Shown: positions 26,515-36,000 of the stretch, piece after piece
How positions within the stretch are numbered: position 1 is the stretch's first letter
Layout of the letters: each line of letters begins with the position of its first letter
Assembly (NCBI GenBank): GCA_029689965.1
Contig: CP121450.1
Coordinates: forward strand, 1-64,000
Length of the DNA stretch: 64,000 nucleotides
Direction: 5' to 3'
From: Curtobacterium flaccumfaciens
Lineage (GTDB): Bacteria > Actinomycetota > Actinomycetes > Actinomycetales > Microbacteriaceae
Program-made: the position numbers and the translations under genes
Notes under the pieces: generated by a model
Database searches by the model: none
The model's input: the letters and a program-made list of their open reading frames with translations, nothing else
Told to the model about the DNA's origin: nothing

Positions 26515-26970
26515 GTGCCGCACTACCTCGAGGACCTCGCCGCCGGACAGACCTTCACGACCCCGGGTCGCACGATCACGGAAGCGGACGTGGTGTCGTT
26601 CGCCTCGTGGACGAACGACAACAACCAGGTCCACACCGACGTCGAGTTCGCGGCGAAGACCCGGTACGGGCAGCGGATCGTGCACGGGCTGCTCGGCACC
26701 TCGCTGTGTCTCGGGCTCATCGCACGGACCGGGGTGTTCGAGGGGTCGGCCGTGGCACTGCTCGGCATCGACCAGTGGCGCTTCACGGCGCCGGTGTTCA
26801 TCGGGGACACGCTGACGTGCGACGTCGAGATCCTGTCCACCCGGCTGACCAGCTCGGGCCGGACCGGGATCGTGGAGCGGACCGTGTCGCTCCGCAACCA
26901 GCGCGGCGAGGTCGTGCAGCAGGGGCGTATGGACGTCATGGTCCTCACGCGCGATGCGGCGATCGGCTGA
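26515..26970 (+). CDS. MaoC-like hot-dog dehydratase
   Basis: Probable (R)-specific enoyl-CoA hydratase-like protein. Intact, 151 aa. The family motif is complete: SFASWTNDNNQVHTDVEFA with the catalytic Asp/His pattern, then GQRIVHGLLGTSLCLGL. The GTG at 26515 begins VPHYLEDLAAGQTF. Its acyl-CoA substrate cannot be told from the context: the gene follows the CHAD gene closely and precedes a glycosidase. The last 15 nt, including the stop, are the first unit of a 16-bp tandem repeat. Confidence 0.82.
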   Translation: MPHYLEDLAAGQTFTTPGRTITEADVVSFASWTNDNNQVHTDVEFAAKTRYGQRIVHGLLGTSLCLGLIARTGVFEGSAVALLGIDQWRFTAPVFIGDTLTCDVEILSTRLTSSGRTGIVERTVSLRNQRGEVVQQGRMDVMVLTRDAAIG

Positions 26971-27003
26971 CGCGGCGATCGGCTGACGCGGCGATCGACT
27001 GAC
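26956..27003 (+). repeat. 16-bp tandem repeat x3 over the maoC stop codon
   Basis: Three units of GCGGCGATCGGCTGAC (third unit with one change), followed by a partial unit. The first unit ends the MaoC coding sequence and includes its TGA. Since 16 is not a multiple of 3, each added unit supplies further stops in other frames. Confidence 0.9.
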
Positions 27004-27037
27004 GCGGCGAGGGCGGCGGGCGCGTCGACTGCTTCCG

Positions 27038-27070
27038 GGCAATCGTTGCCACCCCCTTTACAACGATGTA
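27038..27070 (+). promoter_or_regulatory. LacI-type operator candidates upstream of the GH2 gene
   Basis: Two dyads in the 120-bp gap before the glycosidase: GGCAATCGTTGCC (27038-27050, arms of 5) and TACAACGATGTA (27059-27070, centred on CG). The second resembles LacI-family operators, which are usually centred on a CG step. No LacI gene is in the window, so the regulator would be encoded elsewhere. Confidence 0.4.
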
Positions 27071-27091
27071 CTCCACGGCCAGCATGGAGGC

Positions 27092-28970
27092 ATGAGCACG
27101 CTCGACGGCACCGTCGCCGCACCTGACACCGCACCCCCGCCGGCCCTCCCGCTCGCCTCCCGGCAGGACGGCACCTACCCCGACCCCAGATGCTGCGCCC
27201 GCACTGGGCCGACCTCGACGGCACGTGGTCGTTCCGCAACGACGGCGACGACCCGGCTGGCACGCAGGCTTCCCCGACGCCCGGGACATCGTCGTCCCGT
27301 TCCCCCGGAGTCCGTCGCCTCGGGCATCGACGAGCCCGGCTTCCACCCGTGGTCTGGTACTCCCGCACGATCACCCGTGCCGAGCTCGACGCCGCCGGGC
27401 ACGGCGCCGCGGCGCCCAGGCTCGTGCTGCACTTCGGCGCCGTCGACTACCACGCGGACGTCTGGATCGACGGACGGTTCATCGGCGCGCACGACGGCGG
27501 CCACACGCCGTTCTCGTTCGACGTCACCGACGTCCTGGCCGCCGACCCCGACGCCGTCCACACGCTGGTCGTCCGCGCCGAGGACGACCCGCACGACGTC
27601 ACCCAGCCCCGCGGCAAGCAGGACTGGCACGAGGACCCGCACGCCATCTGGTACCGCCGGACGACGGGGATCTGGCAGACCGTGTGGCTCGAGGCCGTGC
27701 CGACCGCGTCGATCGAGTACCTGCGCTGGACGAACCTCGACCACCAGACGCTCCGTCTGACCGTCCGGGTCGACGGTGTCCGCACCGGCGGCGAACGACT
27801 CCGGATCGAGGCGCGGTGGGACGAGCGGGACGAGCACCTGGCGACGATCGAGACCACGCTCGGGGACACCGCCGACGAGTTCGAGCTGCTCGTGCCCATC
27901 GCCCGGCAGACGAACGGGCAGGCCGAGGACGAGCTGCACTGGACGCCAGAGGCGCCTCGGCTCGTCGACGCGACGGTCACGCTGCTGCCCGCGCACGGCG
28001 ACACGAACGCCGCAGCGAACGCGACCCCGATCGACGCGGTCTCCTCGTACTTCGGCATCCGCACGGTCGGTGTCGACGGTGGTGCGTTCCTCCTGAACGG
28101 CCGGAGCTACGACGTCCGCAGCGTCCTCAACCAGGGCTACTGGCCGGACTCGCACATCGCCGCCCCGTCCCGCGACGCCCTCCGCCGCGAGGTCGAACTC
28201 ATCAAGGAGCTCGGCTTCAACGCCGCACGGAACCACCAGAAGGTCGAGGACCCCCGTTTCCTCTACTGGGCCGACCGGCTCGGCATCCTGGTGTGGGGTG
28301 AGGCACCGGGCGCCTACGCGTTCTCGCCACGAGCGGTGCAGCGGCTGATGCGCGAGTGGATGGACGCCGTGGAGCGCGACGCCTCGCACCCGTCGATCGT
28401 CACGTGGGTGCCGGCGAACGAGAAGCTGGGGCGTCCAGCACATCGCGACCGACCCCGCACAGCAGGCGTACGCGCGTTCACTGGCCGACGTCACGCGGGC
28501 GATCGACCCGGCCGACCCGTCATCTCGAACGACGGCTGGGAGCACACGAACTCGGACATCATCACGATCCACGACTACGAGGGCGACGGTGAGCGTCTCG
28601 CCGCGACCTACGCCGACGACGCGGCGCGGTCCGTGCTCGTGAACGGCATCGGCCCCGCCGCCCGGCGCATCCTGGTCGGGGCGCGGTCGACCTCGGGCAG
28701 CCGGTGATGCTCACCGAGTTCGGCGGCGTGAACTACCAGCCGGGAGCCCAGCGCGACGACGCGTGGGGCTACACGACGGCGGCGGACGGGGACGACTGGA
28801 TCGCCCGCATCACGGCGCTGTACGACGCGATCCGGGCGAGCTCGTTCCTCGCGGGGTCCTGCTACACGCAGCTGACGGACACGATGCAGGAGACGAACGG
28901 TCTGCTCAACGCCGACCGCACACCGAAGGTGCCGATCGAGCAGATCCGCCGAGCGGTCACGGGTCGCTGA
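27092..28970 (+). CDS. Glycoside hydrolase family 2 protein
   Basis: Retaining exo-glycosidase of the beta-galactosidase/glucuronidase family; substrate unknown. The N-terminal jelly-roll includes ADLDGTWSFRNDGDD and IWYRRTTGIWQTVWLE, the middle is immunoglobulin-like, and the TIM barrel holds the acid/base in SIVTWVPANE and the nucleophile in MLTEFGGVNYQ. No signal peptide is seen, so it is probably cytoplasmic. About 625 aa. At least six indels break the frame (near 27185, 27270, 27340, 28427, 28520 and 28683); repairing them gives continuous family sequence such as NESWGVQHIATDPAQQAYAR. The ATG at 27092 gives MSTLDGTVAAP. Confidence 0.85.
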
Positions 28971-29004
28971 CGCGACGCAGGCAGCCGGGAGACGCGCCTC
29001 CGGT

Positions 29005-29050
29005 GAGCAGAAGTGGTCGGGTTCCGGAAACGGGCCGACCACTTCTGCTC
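29005..29050. terminator. 16-bp inverted repeat after the GH2 gene
   Basis: GAGCAGAAGTGGTCGG (29005-29020) pairs perfectly with CCGACCACTTCTGCTC (29035-29050) over a 14-nt loop. It starts 35 nt after the GH2 stop and is a good terminator candidate between two genes in the same direction. Confidence 0.65.
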
Positions 29051-29117
29051 AGTCGACGCGCAGATCGGCGCAGGTCGGCGCGGCCGACGCGGACGGCGGA
29101 CGTGGGAGGATCGCTCG

Positions 29118-30315
29118 GTGACGAGCGCTGCGGAGACGACCCGTGCCTCCAGGCCGGCTCTGGAGGCACGTCACAGCGGGTGGACCACTCCCCTGCTCCT
29201 GTGGCTTGCCTCCCGCGTCGTGAGCACGGTCCTGCTGGGGACCGTCTACCTGCTGGCGACCGCGAACGGCTGGCCGTTCGCGTCGTACCGACGCGATCCG
29301 TCCTTCTTCACGTTCTCCGGGTCCTGGGACGCGTCGTTCTACCGGACCATCGCCGAGCACGGGTACCCGACCGCGTTGCCGCTCGACGACGCCGGACACG
29401 TCGCACCGAACGCGTGGGCGTTCCTGCCGGTGTTCCCCGCGCTCGTGCGGGTCGTGATGCCGCTGACGGGCGGATCGTTCTGGGTCGCCGCGGTGCTCGT
29501 CGCGACGCTCGCCGGGGCCGGGGCGTGCGTGTTGCTGTACCGGCTCGTGCTCGCGGTCGGGTGCTCGCACCGCGCGCGCTGGGCGACGACGTTGTTCGCG
29601 TTCGGACCCACCGCCTTCCTGCTGCAGGTCGCCTACGCCGAGAGCACGTTCCTGCTGCTGCTCTTCGGGGCGCTGCTCGCCCTGGTGCGTCGGCGGTACT
29701 GGCTCGTGGCGCCGCTCGGACTCGTGGCGGCGTTCACGAAGCCCGGGGTGCTCGCGCTGGCCGTGGCGCTCGCGGTGCACCTCGTCGTCCGGTGGGTGCA
29801 GGAGCGCCGGGCGCTCCCGTCCGGGAGGCCGTGGCGATCGTCGTCTCGGGTCTGGTGGTGGCGGCCGCTGGGCTGGCGTGGCCGGTGATCGCCTCCGCGG
29901 TGACGGGGCATCCGAACGCCTACCTCGACACCGAGCTGTCCTGGTGGGTCGGGTTCGTCGGCCGGCAGCACTTCGCTCCGCTCACGCCGTGGTTCACGAT
30001 GGCGGGGACGTGGCTCGGGCCGCTCGGCATCGTGCTCGTGGTGGCGGTGCTCGCCGGTGCGGTCTGGTTCTTCGCGCGGCGGGACGTTCGGGCGCTCGGC
30101 GTCGACGTCCTGTCGTTCACCGCGTCGTACGGGCTCTACCTGGTGGCGGTGTTCCTGCCGCAGCAGAGTCTGCCCGGCTGCTCATGCCGATGGCGCCGCT
30201 GCTCGGGTCGGACGTGTTCGTGCTGACCCGGCGTCGAGCGGCGACGTGGCTCGTCGTCGGGGTGTGCCTGCAGCCGGTCGCGATCGTGCTGCTCTGGTTC
30301 CTCGGGTACCCCTGA
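29118..30315 (+). CDS. PIG-V-like GT-C mannosyltransferase family membrane protein
   Basis: Predicted polytopic membrane glycosyltransferase using a lipid-linked sugar. The first loop motif SWDASFYRTIAEHGYP matches the mannosyltransferase (PIG-V-like) family of actinobacteria, and at least eight hydrophobic segments follow (for example LLLLFGALLALVRRRYW and IVLVVAVLAGAVWFFAR). The GTG at 29118 gives VTSAAETTRASRPALEARH, a start that contains an inverted pair of the CTGGAGGC word. Indels near 29820 and 30175 split the frame. About 398 aa; acceptor unknown. Confidence 0.7.
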
Positions 30316-30386
30316 CGCGCGGGCACGGCCGCGGTGCCGGCCGGCCCCGGGGCCGCTCCGGACCACGATCCCGGGCGCGACGCGGG

Positions 30387-31427
30387 CTACGCGTCGAACG
30401 TGTGGAACCAGGCGGTGCCGCCCGGGTGCTGCACCGTGATCATCTCGTCGAGGTCGCGGTAGGGCCCGTCCTGGTTGTGGCTCGCCGACTTGATGCGGAT
30501 CGTGCCGTCCGGCTCCGTGAACACCTCGGACACGATCGTGGTGTGGTCGGGCGAGTCGTTGTCGTTCCAGTCGTAGAACACGATGTCGCCCACCCGTACC
30601 TTGTCCCGCTCGTCCAGGGTGCGCCGGGTGAGCCCGAACTCCGCCGCGTTCGCGGTCAGCCACGGGTCCATCGACGGGCAGTACGTCCACGTGGCCGAGT
30701 GCTCCGCGCCCGCGGAGCGGTTGTACCAGTCGTCGCGCTGCTTCCATCCCCGCGCGATGAGCGTCTGGCTGACGTAGTTCGCGCAGTCCCCGCCGATCGG
30801 GTTCATGGTGCCGTACTCGGCCAGGTTGTAGTCCTTCCAGTGCGCCATCGCGTACTGGAGCTGCCGGTCCACGTCGGTGAGCGCGGCGTAGGCGAGCGTC
30901 GTCGTCGCCGCAACCGACCGTGCGTCGGGCGTCGGCGCAGCGCTGGCGCTCGGGCTGGCGGTCGAGGAGTCCTGCGTCGCGCCCGCCTGCCCGTCGTTCG
31001 CCGCGCTGCCGTTGCCGTCGGACGACTGGTTCACCGACGGCGACGGCTCGATCGCCGACGTGAAGAGCGCCACGTCGGCGGCGCCCGCCGCGTACATCGC
31101 CTGGTGCGGCGCCGTGAAGGTCACCTTCGTCGCCGTCGCCCGCACGTCGCGCGCGGCGACGCCGCCCACGGTGACGCCCTTGATCGCGCCGAGACCGGTG
31201 CCGGCGACGGTGACCGTCACACCGCCGGCGAGCGGGACACGCGCCGGGCTGAGGGACTTCGCGACGGGCTTCGCGGTGGGCGTGGACGAACCACCGCCAT
31301 CGCTCGTGGCGCCGTCGGTGCCCGTGCCCGTGCCGCCGTCTCCGGAGGAGCACGCTGCGACCGCCAGCCCGATCCCGGTCACCCCGGCGAGGGACAGCAG
31401 GGACCTGCGGGTCAGTGAGGCAGTCAT
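30387..31427 (-). CDS. Lipoprotein with amidase-like (NlpC-type) domain
   Basis: Predicted surface lipoprotein. The signal has twin arginines (LTRRSLLSLAG) and a lipobox LAVAACS at residues 22-28. A Gly/Ser/Thr-rich linker is followed by an IPT/TIG-like beta domain (ARVPLAGGVTVTVAGTGLG) and a C-terminal putative amidase domain with the catalytic cysteine in GGDCANYVSQTLIARGW and the histidine in DHTTIV. It probably acts on cell-wall peptide or amide bonds. Intact, 346 aa, convergent with the preceding membrane protein gene. Confidence 0.8.
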   Translation of the reverse strand: MTASLTRRSLLSLAGVTGIGLAVAACSSGDGGTGTGTDGATSDGGGSSTPTAKPVAKSLSPARVPLAGGVTVTVAGTGLGAIKGVTVGGVAARDVRATATKVTFTAPHQAMYAAGAADVALFTSAIEPSPSVNQSSDGNGSAANDGQAGATQDSSTASPSASAAPTPDARSVAATTTLAYAALTDVDRQLQYAMAHWKDYNLAEYGTMNPIGGDCANYVSQTLIARGWKQRDDWYNRSAGAEHSATWTYCPSMDPWLTANAAEFGLTRRTLDERDKVRVGDIVFYDWNDNDSPDHTTIVSEVFTEPDGTIRIKSASHNQDGPYRDLDEMITVQHPGGTAWFHTFDA

Positions 31428-31498
31428 GGTGCTTCCCAGGGTAGGCGACGGCACGGCATGATCACTGGCAGGAACCACCGTCGAGAGGACCAGACCCG

Positions 31499-31881
31499 AT
31501 GCCCGAGAGCCACGACTTCTTCGCCGCAGCCGACCCCGGAGCCGTCCGCGCCCGCGTACGCGACGCACTCGTCCGCGAGGGCTACGCCGTCGACGACGGT
31601 GAGCAGGGCACACTCCGTGCGACCCGAGGCAGCATGGGGCTCACCCTGCTCATCGGCGGCCTCGCGAACGACCGCACCTTCCACACCCGCCTCGACGTGC
31701 AGATCATGGTGACGCCCGACGGTCGCACCGTGGCGCGTCTGCTCCGCGGGTCCGGCAAGTCGGCGCTCAAGGGCGGCGCGATCGGCATCGCACGCGGCAA
31801 CCGGGCCTTCGAGCAGGCCGCGAACGCGATCCACACCGAGCTCGCCGGCGCTGGTGTCCTGACGGACAGCGTCCCGGCTGA
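31499..31881 (+). CDS. Hypothetical protein
   Basis: Not recognised. Starts MPESHDFFAAADPGAVRARV and has a compact alpha/beta look, with a glycine-rich hydrophobic segment (MGLTLLIGGLAND) and a basic helix near the end (KGGAIGIARGNRAFEQAANA). No signal peptide or metal motif. As given the frame runs on through the following terminator hairpin; adding one G near 31877 creates an ending VPG and a stop at 31879-31881, so the natural length is probably about 127 aa. Confidence 0.6.
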
Positions 31882-31901
31882 GCGGCAAGCCCCACAACGA
31901 C

Positions 31902-31927
31902 GAAGGCCACCCGAGCGGGTGGCCTTC
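31902..31927. terminator. Terminator between the hypothetical gene and tRNA-Ala
   Basis: Perfect 12-bp stem GAAGGCCACCCG / CGGGTGGCCTTC with a 2-nt loop, followed by T-rich TCTGTCGTCT. It serves the plus-strand gene and, read backwards, also the tRNA. Confidence 0.85.
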
Positions 31928-31951
31928 TGTCGTCTGATCCTGGTCAGACCC

Positions 31952-32026
31952 TGGTGGAGCTAAGGGATTCGAACCCCTGACCTTCTCATTGCGAACGAGA
32001 CGCGCTACCAACTGCGCCATAGCCCC
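31952..32026 (-). tRNA. tRNA-Ala (CGC)
   Basis: The minus strand reads GGGGCTATGGCGCAGTTGG at the 5' end. The D arm is normal, the anticodon stem/loop is TCTCG-TTCGCAA-TGAGA with anticodon CGC, and the 3' CCA is encoded. The T arm is one base short: AGGGG-TTCGAAT is followed by CCCTT where CCCCTT is needed to complete both the T stem and the acceptor. Length is 75 rather than 76. The missing base is in a C run and is best explained as a sequencing deletion. Confidence 0.9.
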
Positions 32027-32078
32027 AAGGACTCGTCAACACTAGCACCCAGGTCGGCCCGAGTTGAAATCGGGCGGA

Positions 32079-33173
32079 TCAGACGGCGCGGCGACGACGC
32101 ATGATCGCGTCGAGGTCGGCCTGCTGGTACGCGTCGTCGTCGAGGACGCCCATGCCCGCCCACCGGCTGGGCGGAGCGGGCGGCGATGCCTCGGCAGGAG
32201 CAGCCGGTTCCGCGGGAGCAGCGTCGATCGCTGCCGGCGCGCGGAGCCCCAGCCGTTCGGCCAGCCGGCCCTGGTCGTGCGCGGAGAGCGACGCGACGGC
32301 CTCCTCGACGTCCGGTCGCATCGGCGAGACACGGGCGAGCGACGGATCGGTCTCGGCGGCGCGGATCGCGGCCGCTTCGGCCTCGGCCTCCGCCTTGGCC
32401 TCGGCCACGCGCTCCTTGAGCCGCGCGGCGAGCTCGGCCGCGGACTCCGGCGAGGCGGCGGGGCCGCCGGACGCTCCACGTAGAGCGGCTTCGGCACGGT
32501 GTTCGGGTCCAGGTGCGGTCGCGCGCGGGCTCGGCGGGCTGCTCGGTCGACAGCGGCGGCGCCGGGTCCGTCCACTCGTGCGTCGGCCTGGAGGCACGGC
32601 GCACCTCCGGCACGACCGTCGCGGTACGCGCCTTCCGTGCCTTCGCGACCTGGTGCAGCTGCGCGAGGACGGCTGCGGAGCCTGCGGCCGCGACGATCCC
32701 GGCGATGCCGACGAGCCAGACGGCCGGCGCCGCGACGAAGACGACGATCGCGACGAGGATGCCGGCGGTGCCGAGCAGCGTCGCCCGAGCCGTGACCGAC
32801 GCATGCGCATCGCCGTGAGGGCCGGGACGCTCGACACCCGCTCGAGCACGGGCGCCTGCTCGGCGAGTCGACGGGTGATCTCCCGCTGCCGGGCCGCCTC
32901 GTGGGCGCGGACGATCGCGGTGCGCTTGGCTTCTTCGGACCTCGCGACGCGCTGCGCCTCGGCGAGGGACTTGGCGTTCATCTCGACGCGGACCTCGTCC
33001 GGCAGTTCGGCCGTCTGCGCGAGGATGCGGAGGGTCTGCTGCAGGCGGATCGCGTTGCGCTCGGTGGCGAGGTACTGCCGTCGGGCCGCCCAGGAGGGCA
33101 TGAGGTACACGAGCCAGAGCACGGCCGCGATGAGCAGGACGATGCCGCCGCCCCAGGAGCCGATACCTGCCAT
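32079..33173 (-). CDS. Membrane protein with coiled C terminus, unknown function
   Basis: Not recognised beyond resembling uncharacterised actinobacterial membrane proteins. An N-terminal membrane helix (GGGIVLLIAAVLWLVYLMPSW) is followed by a charged helical stretch, then two hydrophobic helices (about GILVAIVVFVAAPAVWLVGI). A long acidic Ala/Glu-rich cytoplasmic tail contains probable coiled coil and ends in an Arg cluster (IMRRRRAV). Several indels (near 32805, 32520 and 32470) split it. The ATG at 33173 gives MAGIGSWGGG. It lies 52 nt from the tRNA and downstream of the acetyltransferase, in the same direction. Confidence 0.55.
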   Translation of the reverse strand: MAGIGSWGGGIVLLIAAVLWLVYLMPSWAARRQYLATERNAIRLQQTLRILAQTAELPDEVRVEMNAKSLAEAQRVARSEEAKRTAIVRAHEAARQREITRRLAEQAPVLERVSSVPALTAMRMRRSRLGRRCSAPPASSSRSSSSSRRRPSGSSASPGSSRPQAPQPSSRSCTRSRRHGRRVPRRSCRRCAVPPGRRTSGRTRRRRCRPSSPPSPRATAPGPEHRAEAALRGASGGPAASPESAAELAARLKERVAEAKAEAEAEAAAIRAAETDPSLARVSPMRPDVEEAVASLSAHDQGRLAERLGLRAPAAIDAAPAEPAAPAEASPPAPPSRWAGMGVLDDDAYQQADLDAIMRRRRAV

Positions 33174-33321
33174 GGGGACACGGTAGGGGTCGCCGTTCTC
33201 CTGACAGGTGATTGCCGGACGCGTGTTGCGCGAGTCGCGACGAAATCGTCGGAGTCGAGCCGCGCCTCCCGTCCGCCCTTCGCCCTTCGCCCTTCGCCCC
33301 GAGACGGAGGCGAGGGACGCG

Positions 33322-33981
33322 TCAGAGACGGGGCGTCGTGTGCAGCGGCATCGCCGCCTCGTCCCGCGCGGAGACCGGGACGCTGCCCGCGCCGGGCGGG
33401 ACCTGCCCGCGGACCCAGCGTTCGAGGACGCCCTCGCGGACCTCCTCGGCGACGAGGGCGAAGCAGAAGTGGTCGCGCCAGTCGCCGTTGATGTGGATGT
33501 AGCGGCGGCGGAGGCCCTCGTACCGGAAGCCCAGCTTCTCGACGACACGCAGGCTGGGCGCGTTCTCGGGACGGATGCAGATCTCGATCCGGTGGATGCC
33601 GACGGTCCGGAAGCAGTGGTCGACGGCCATCGCGACGGAGATCGGCGTCACGTTGTGGCCGGCGGCGTCCTCGACGACCCAGTACCCGATCGAGGCGCTC
33701 GCGAGGGAACCGTACGTGATGCCCGACACGTTCAGCTGGCCGACGAAGCGACCGTCGAGCTCCATCGCGAAGGGGAGCCCGAGCCCGGCACGGGCGTTGG
33801 CCTGGAGCGCTCGGATGCTGCCGCGGACGTCGGTGGAGACGTGGCCGGAGGGGTTCGTGGCCTCCCACGTCCGGAGCCACGCGCGGTTGGTGGCGAGGGC
33901 GACGTCGAGGTCACGGGTGTCGCGCAGCCGGAGGGGCCGGATGGTGACCCGCCCGTGGGACAGGGTCGGGATCGTCGTCAT
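33322..33981 (-). CDS. GNAT family N-acetyltransferase (RimJ-like)
   Basis: Acetyl-CoA-dependent acetyltransferase, similar in layout to ribosomal-protein-alanine acetyltransferases: VTIRPLRLRDTRDLDVAL at the N terminus, the acetyl-CoA loop region ASASIGYWVVEDAAGHNV, and the family C-terminal motif RPENAPSLRVVEKLGFRYEG. Intact, 219 aa from the ATG at 33981 (MTTIPTLSHGRV); a longer frame upstream reads into the spacer after galU. It is 68 nt from galU, in the same direction. Confidence 0.85.
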   Translation of the reverse strand: MTTIPTLSHGRVTIRPLRLRDTRDLDVALATNRAWLRTWEATNPSGHVSTDVRGSIRALQANARAGLGLPFAMELDGRFVGQLNVSGITYGSLASASIGYWVVEDAAGHNVTPISVAMAVDHCFRTVGIHRIEICIRPENAPSLRVVEKLGFRYEGLRRRYIHINGDWRDHFCFALVAEEVREGVLERWVRGQVPPGAGSVPVSARDEAAMPLHTTPRL

Positions 33982-34049
33982 CGAGTTGGTTCCTCCGGAG
34001 GCGACGAACGGGCCGGGGACGTCCCCGGACCCGTTCGGCGACGGGTCGG

Positions 34050-34940
34050 CTATTCGCCCGCGTTGAACTCCTTGAGCCACGACTTGAGGTCGGGGCCGAG
34101 GTCCTCGCGGTCCGAGGCGAGCTGGACGATCGCCTTGATGTAGTCGAGTTTGTCACCCGTGTCGTACCGGCGTCCACGGAACACGACGCCGTACACGCCG
34201 CCGGTCCACTCCTCGGCGCTCGCCATCTTCATGAGCGCATCGGTGAGCTGGATCTCGCCGCCCTTGCCCGGCTCCTGCTTCTCGAGCACGTCGAAGACCT
34301 CGGGGCGGATGACGTAGCGGCCGATGATGGCCAGGTTCGACGGTGCTTCGCCCTGCGCCGGCTTCTCGACCAGGCCGGTGATCTTCACGACGTCGTCGGT
34401 GTCGGTCTCCTCGACCGTCGCGATGCCGTAGAGGTGCGTCTGCGACTCGGGGACCTCGAGCAGTGCCACGACGGTCGCGTTCTTCTCGCCCTGCACCTCG
34501 ATCATGCGCTGCAGCAGCGGGTCACGGGCGTCGATGATGTCGTCGCCGAGGAGCACGGCGAACGGCTCGCGGCCGACGTGCATCTTCGCGCGGAGCACGG
34601 CGTGGCCGAGGCCGAGCGGGTCGCCCTGGCGCACGTAGTGCATGTCGGCGAGGTCCGTCGACTGGTTCACCTTCTGGAGCTTGTCGTGGTCGCCCTTCTT
34701 CTTGAGGGTCTCCTCGAGCTCGGACACGTGGTCGAAGTGGTTCTCGAGTGCGTTCTTGTTGCGACCGGTGATCATCAGCACGTCGTGGAGGCCCGCGCCG
34801 ACGGCCTCTTCCACCACGTACTGGATGGCCGGCTTGTCGACGACGGGGAGCATCTCCTTCGGCATCGCCTTGGTGGCGGGGAGGAAGCGCGTGCCCAGGC
34901 CTGCGGCGGGGATCACGGCCTTCGAAATCTGGAAGCCCAT
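34050..34940 (-). CDS. galU: UTP-glucose-1-phosphate uridylyltransferase
   Basis: Makes UDP-glucose for cell-envelope polysaccharides. Intact, 296 aa, with the nucleotidyltransferase signature VIPAAGLGTRFLPATKAMPKE at residues 9-29, VVDKPAIQYVVEEA, and the acidic LLGDDIID. The ATG at 34940 (MGFQISKAVIPAAG) matches the family start; an upstream ATG in the same frame would add an untypical tail. Divergent from the 5-formyl-THF cyclo-ligase gene. Confidence 0.95.
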   Translation of the reverse strand: MGFQISKAVIPAAGLGTRFLPATKAMPKEMLPVVDKPAIQYVVEEAVGAGLHDVLMITGRNKNALENHFDHVSELEETLKKKGDHDKLQKVNQSTDLADMHYVRQGDPLGLGHAVLRAKMHVGREPFAVLLGDDIIDARDPLLQRMIEVQGEKNATVVALLEVPESQTHLYGIATVEETDTDDVVKITGLVEKPAQGEAPSNLAIIGRYVIRPEVFDVLEKQEPGKGGEIQLTDALMKMASAEEWTGGVYGVVFRGRRYDTGDKLDYIKAIVQLASDREDLGPDLKSWLKEFNAGE

Positions 34941-35056
34941 ACCCCAGACCGTATCCGATCCCCCTTGCCGGGTCATGTCGTCGCTCCTGAGGACAGCGGG
35001 CCAAGCGGGTTTCCCGGCGGGAAGCCGCAACCCGAGCGGTCGTTAGACTCCTCGGC

Positions 35057-35640
35057 ATGATCGCCGATCTCGGGAACGAGAAGCGCGCCCTGCGAGCCGA
35101 GCTCCGGCAGCGGCGGCGCACCCGGACCACGACCGAACGCGACGCCGACACGGAGGCCCTCACCGCGACCCTGCAGCGTTTCGCCGAGGAGCGTCAGGTC
35201 GCGTCGATCGCCCTGTACCTGTCGGCGCCCGACGAGCCGAACGTCCGACCGTTCCTGAACTGGGCGTTCGAGCAGGGCATCCGCGTGCTCCTGCCCATCA
35301 CCCGCGAGGACGGCCTGCTCGACTGGGCGGTCGGCGACGGGTCGTCCGAGACCGAGGGGATCGCCGGCGTGCCGGAGGTCGTCGGCGAGGTGCTGTCCCC
35401 CTCGCGATCAACGACGTCGACGCGATCATCGCCCCCGCCGCCGCGGTCGGGCACGACGGCGTCCGGATGGGCTGGGGCCGCGGCTACTACGACAAGACCC
35501 TCGGGTCGATGGCGAACCGCCCGCCCGTCTATGCTGTGATCTTCGACGCGGAGTACCTCGACGAGGTCCCGCGCGAGCCCCACGACGAACCCGTCGACGG
35601 CATCGTCACGCCGTCGCGCATCATCACCTTCCGGAGCTAG
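35057..35640 (+). CDS. 5-formyltetrahydrofolate cyclo-ligase family protein
   Basis: ATP-dependent conversion of 5-formyl-THF to 5,10-methenyl-THF. The family signature MGWGRGYYDKTLG is in the second half, and the N terminus has the basic helix KRALRAELRQRRRTR. An indel near 35400 splits it between VGEVLSP and AINDVDAIIAPAAAVG. About 194 aa after repair. The stop is one base before the FmdB start, so the two genes are co-transcribed and probably translationally coupled. Confidence 0.9.
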
Positions 35641-35641
35641 G

Positions 35642-35928
35642 GTGCCCACGTACTCGTACCGCTGCACGCAGTGCGGCAACGCCTTCGACATCAAGCAGTC
35701 GTTCTCCGACGCCACGCTCTCCGAGTGCCCGGCGTGCGGCGGCGCACTCCGCAAGGTGTTCTCGCCGGTCGGGTGACGTTCAACGGCGGTGGGTTCTACC
35801 GCACCGACTCCCGGGCCACCCCGAAGGCGGAGGGCGGCTCGTCGGACTCGTCCGGCCCGTCGTCGACGCCCACGCCCGCGAAGACCGAGTCGTCGACGCC
35901 GAAGCCGAGCACACCCGCCGCCTCCTGA
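35642..35928 (+). CDS. FmdB family zinc-ribbon protein
   Basis: Short putative regulatory protein with one zinc ribbon: YSYRCTQCGNAFD and SECPACGGALRKVF give the CxxC...CxxC pair in the first 40 residues. A Ser/Thr/Pro-rich tail with several Lys follows. A missing G near 35775 makes a false TGA after FSPVG; repair continues into VTFNGGGFYRTDSR. About 95 aa. The GTG at 35642 directly follows the previous stop. Confidence 0.85.
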
Positions 35929-36000
35929 CCGAGCGCCGGTCTCCTCGGTAGGTTTGTGGAGTCGCCGACCGGCGGCCGTCCTCGATCCGGAAGGAGTCCC

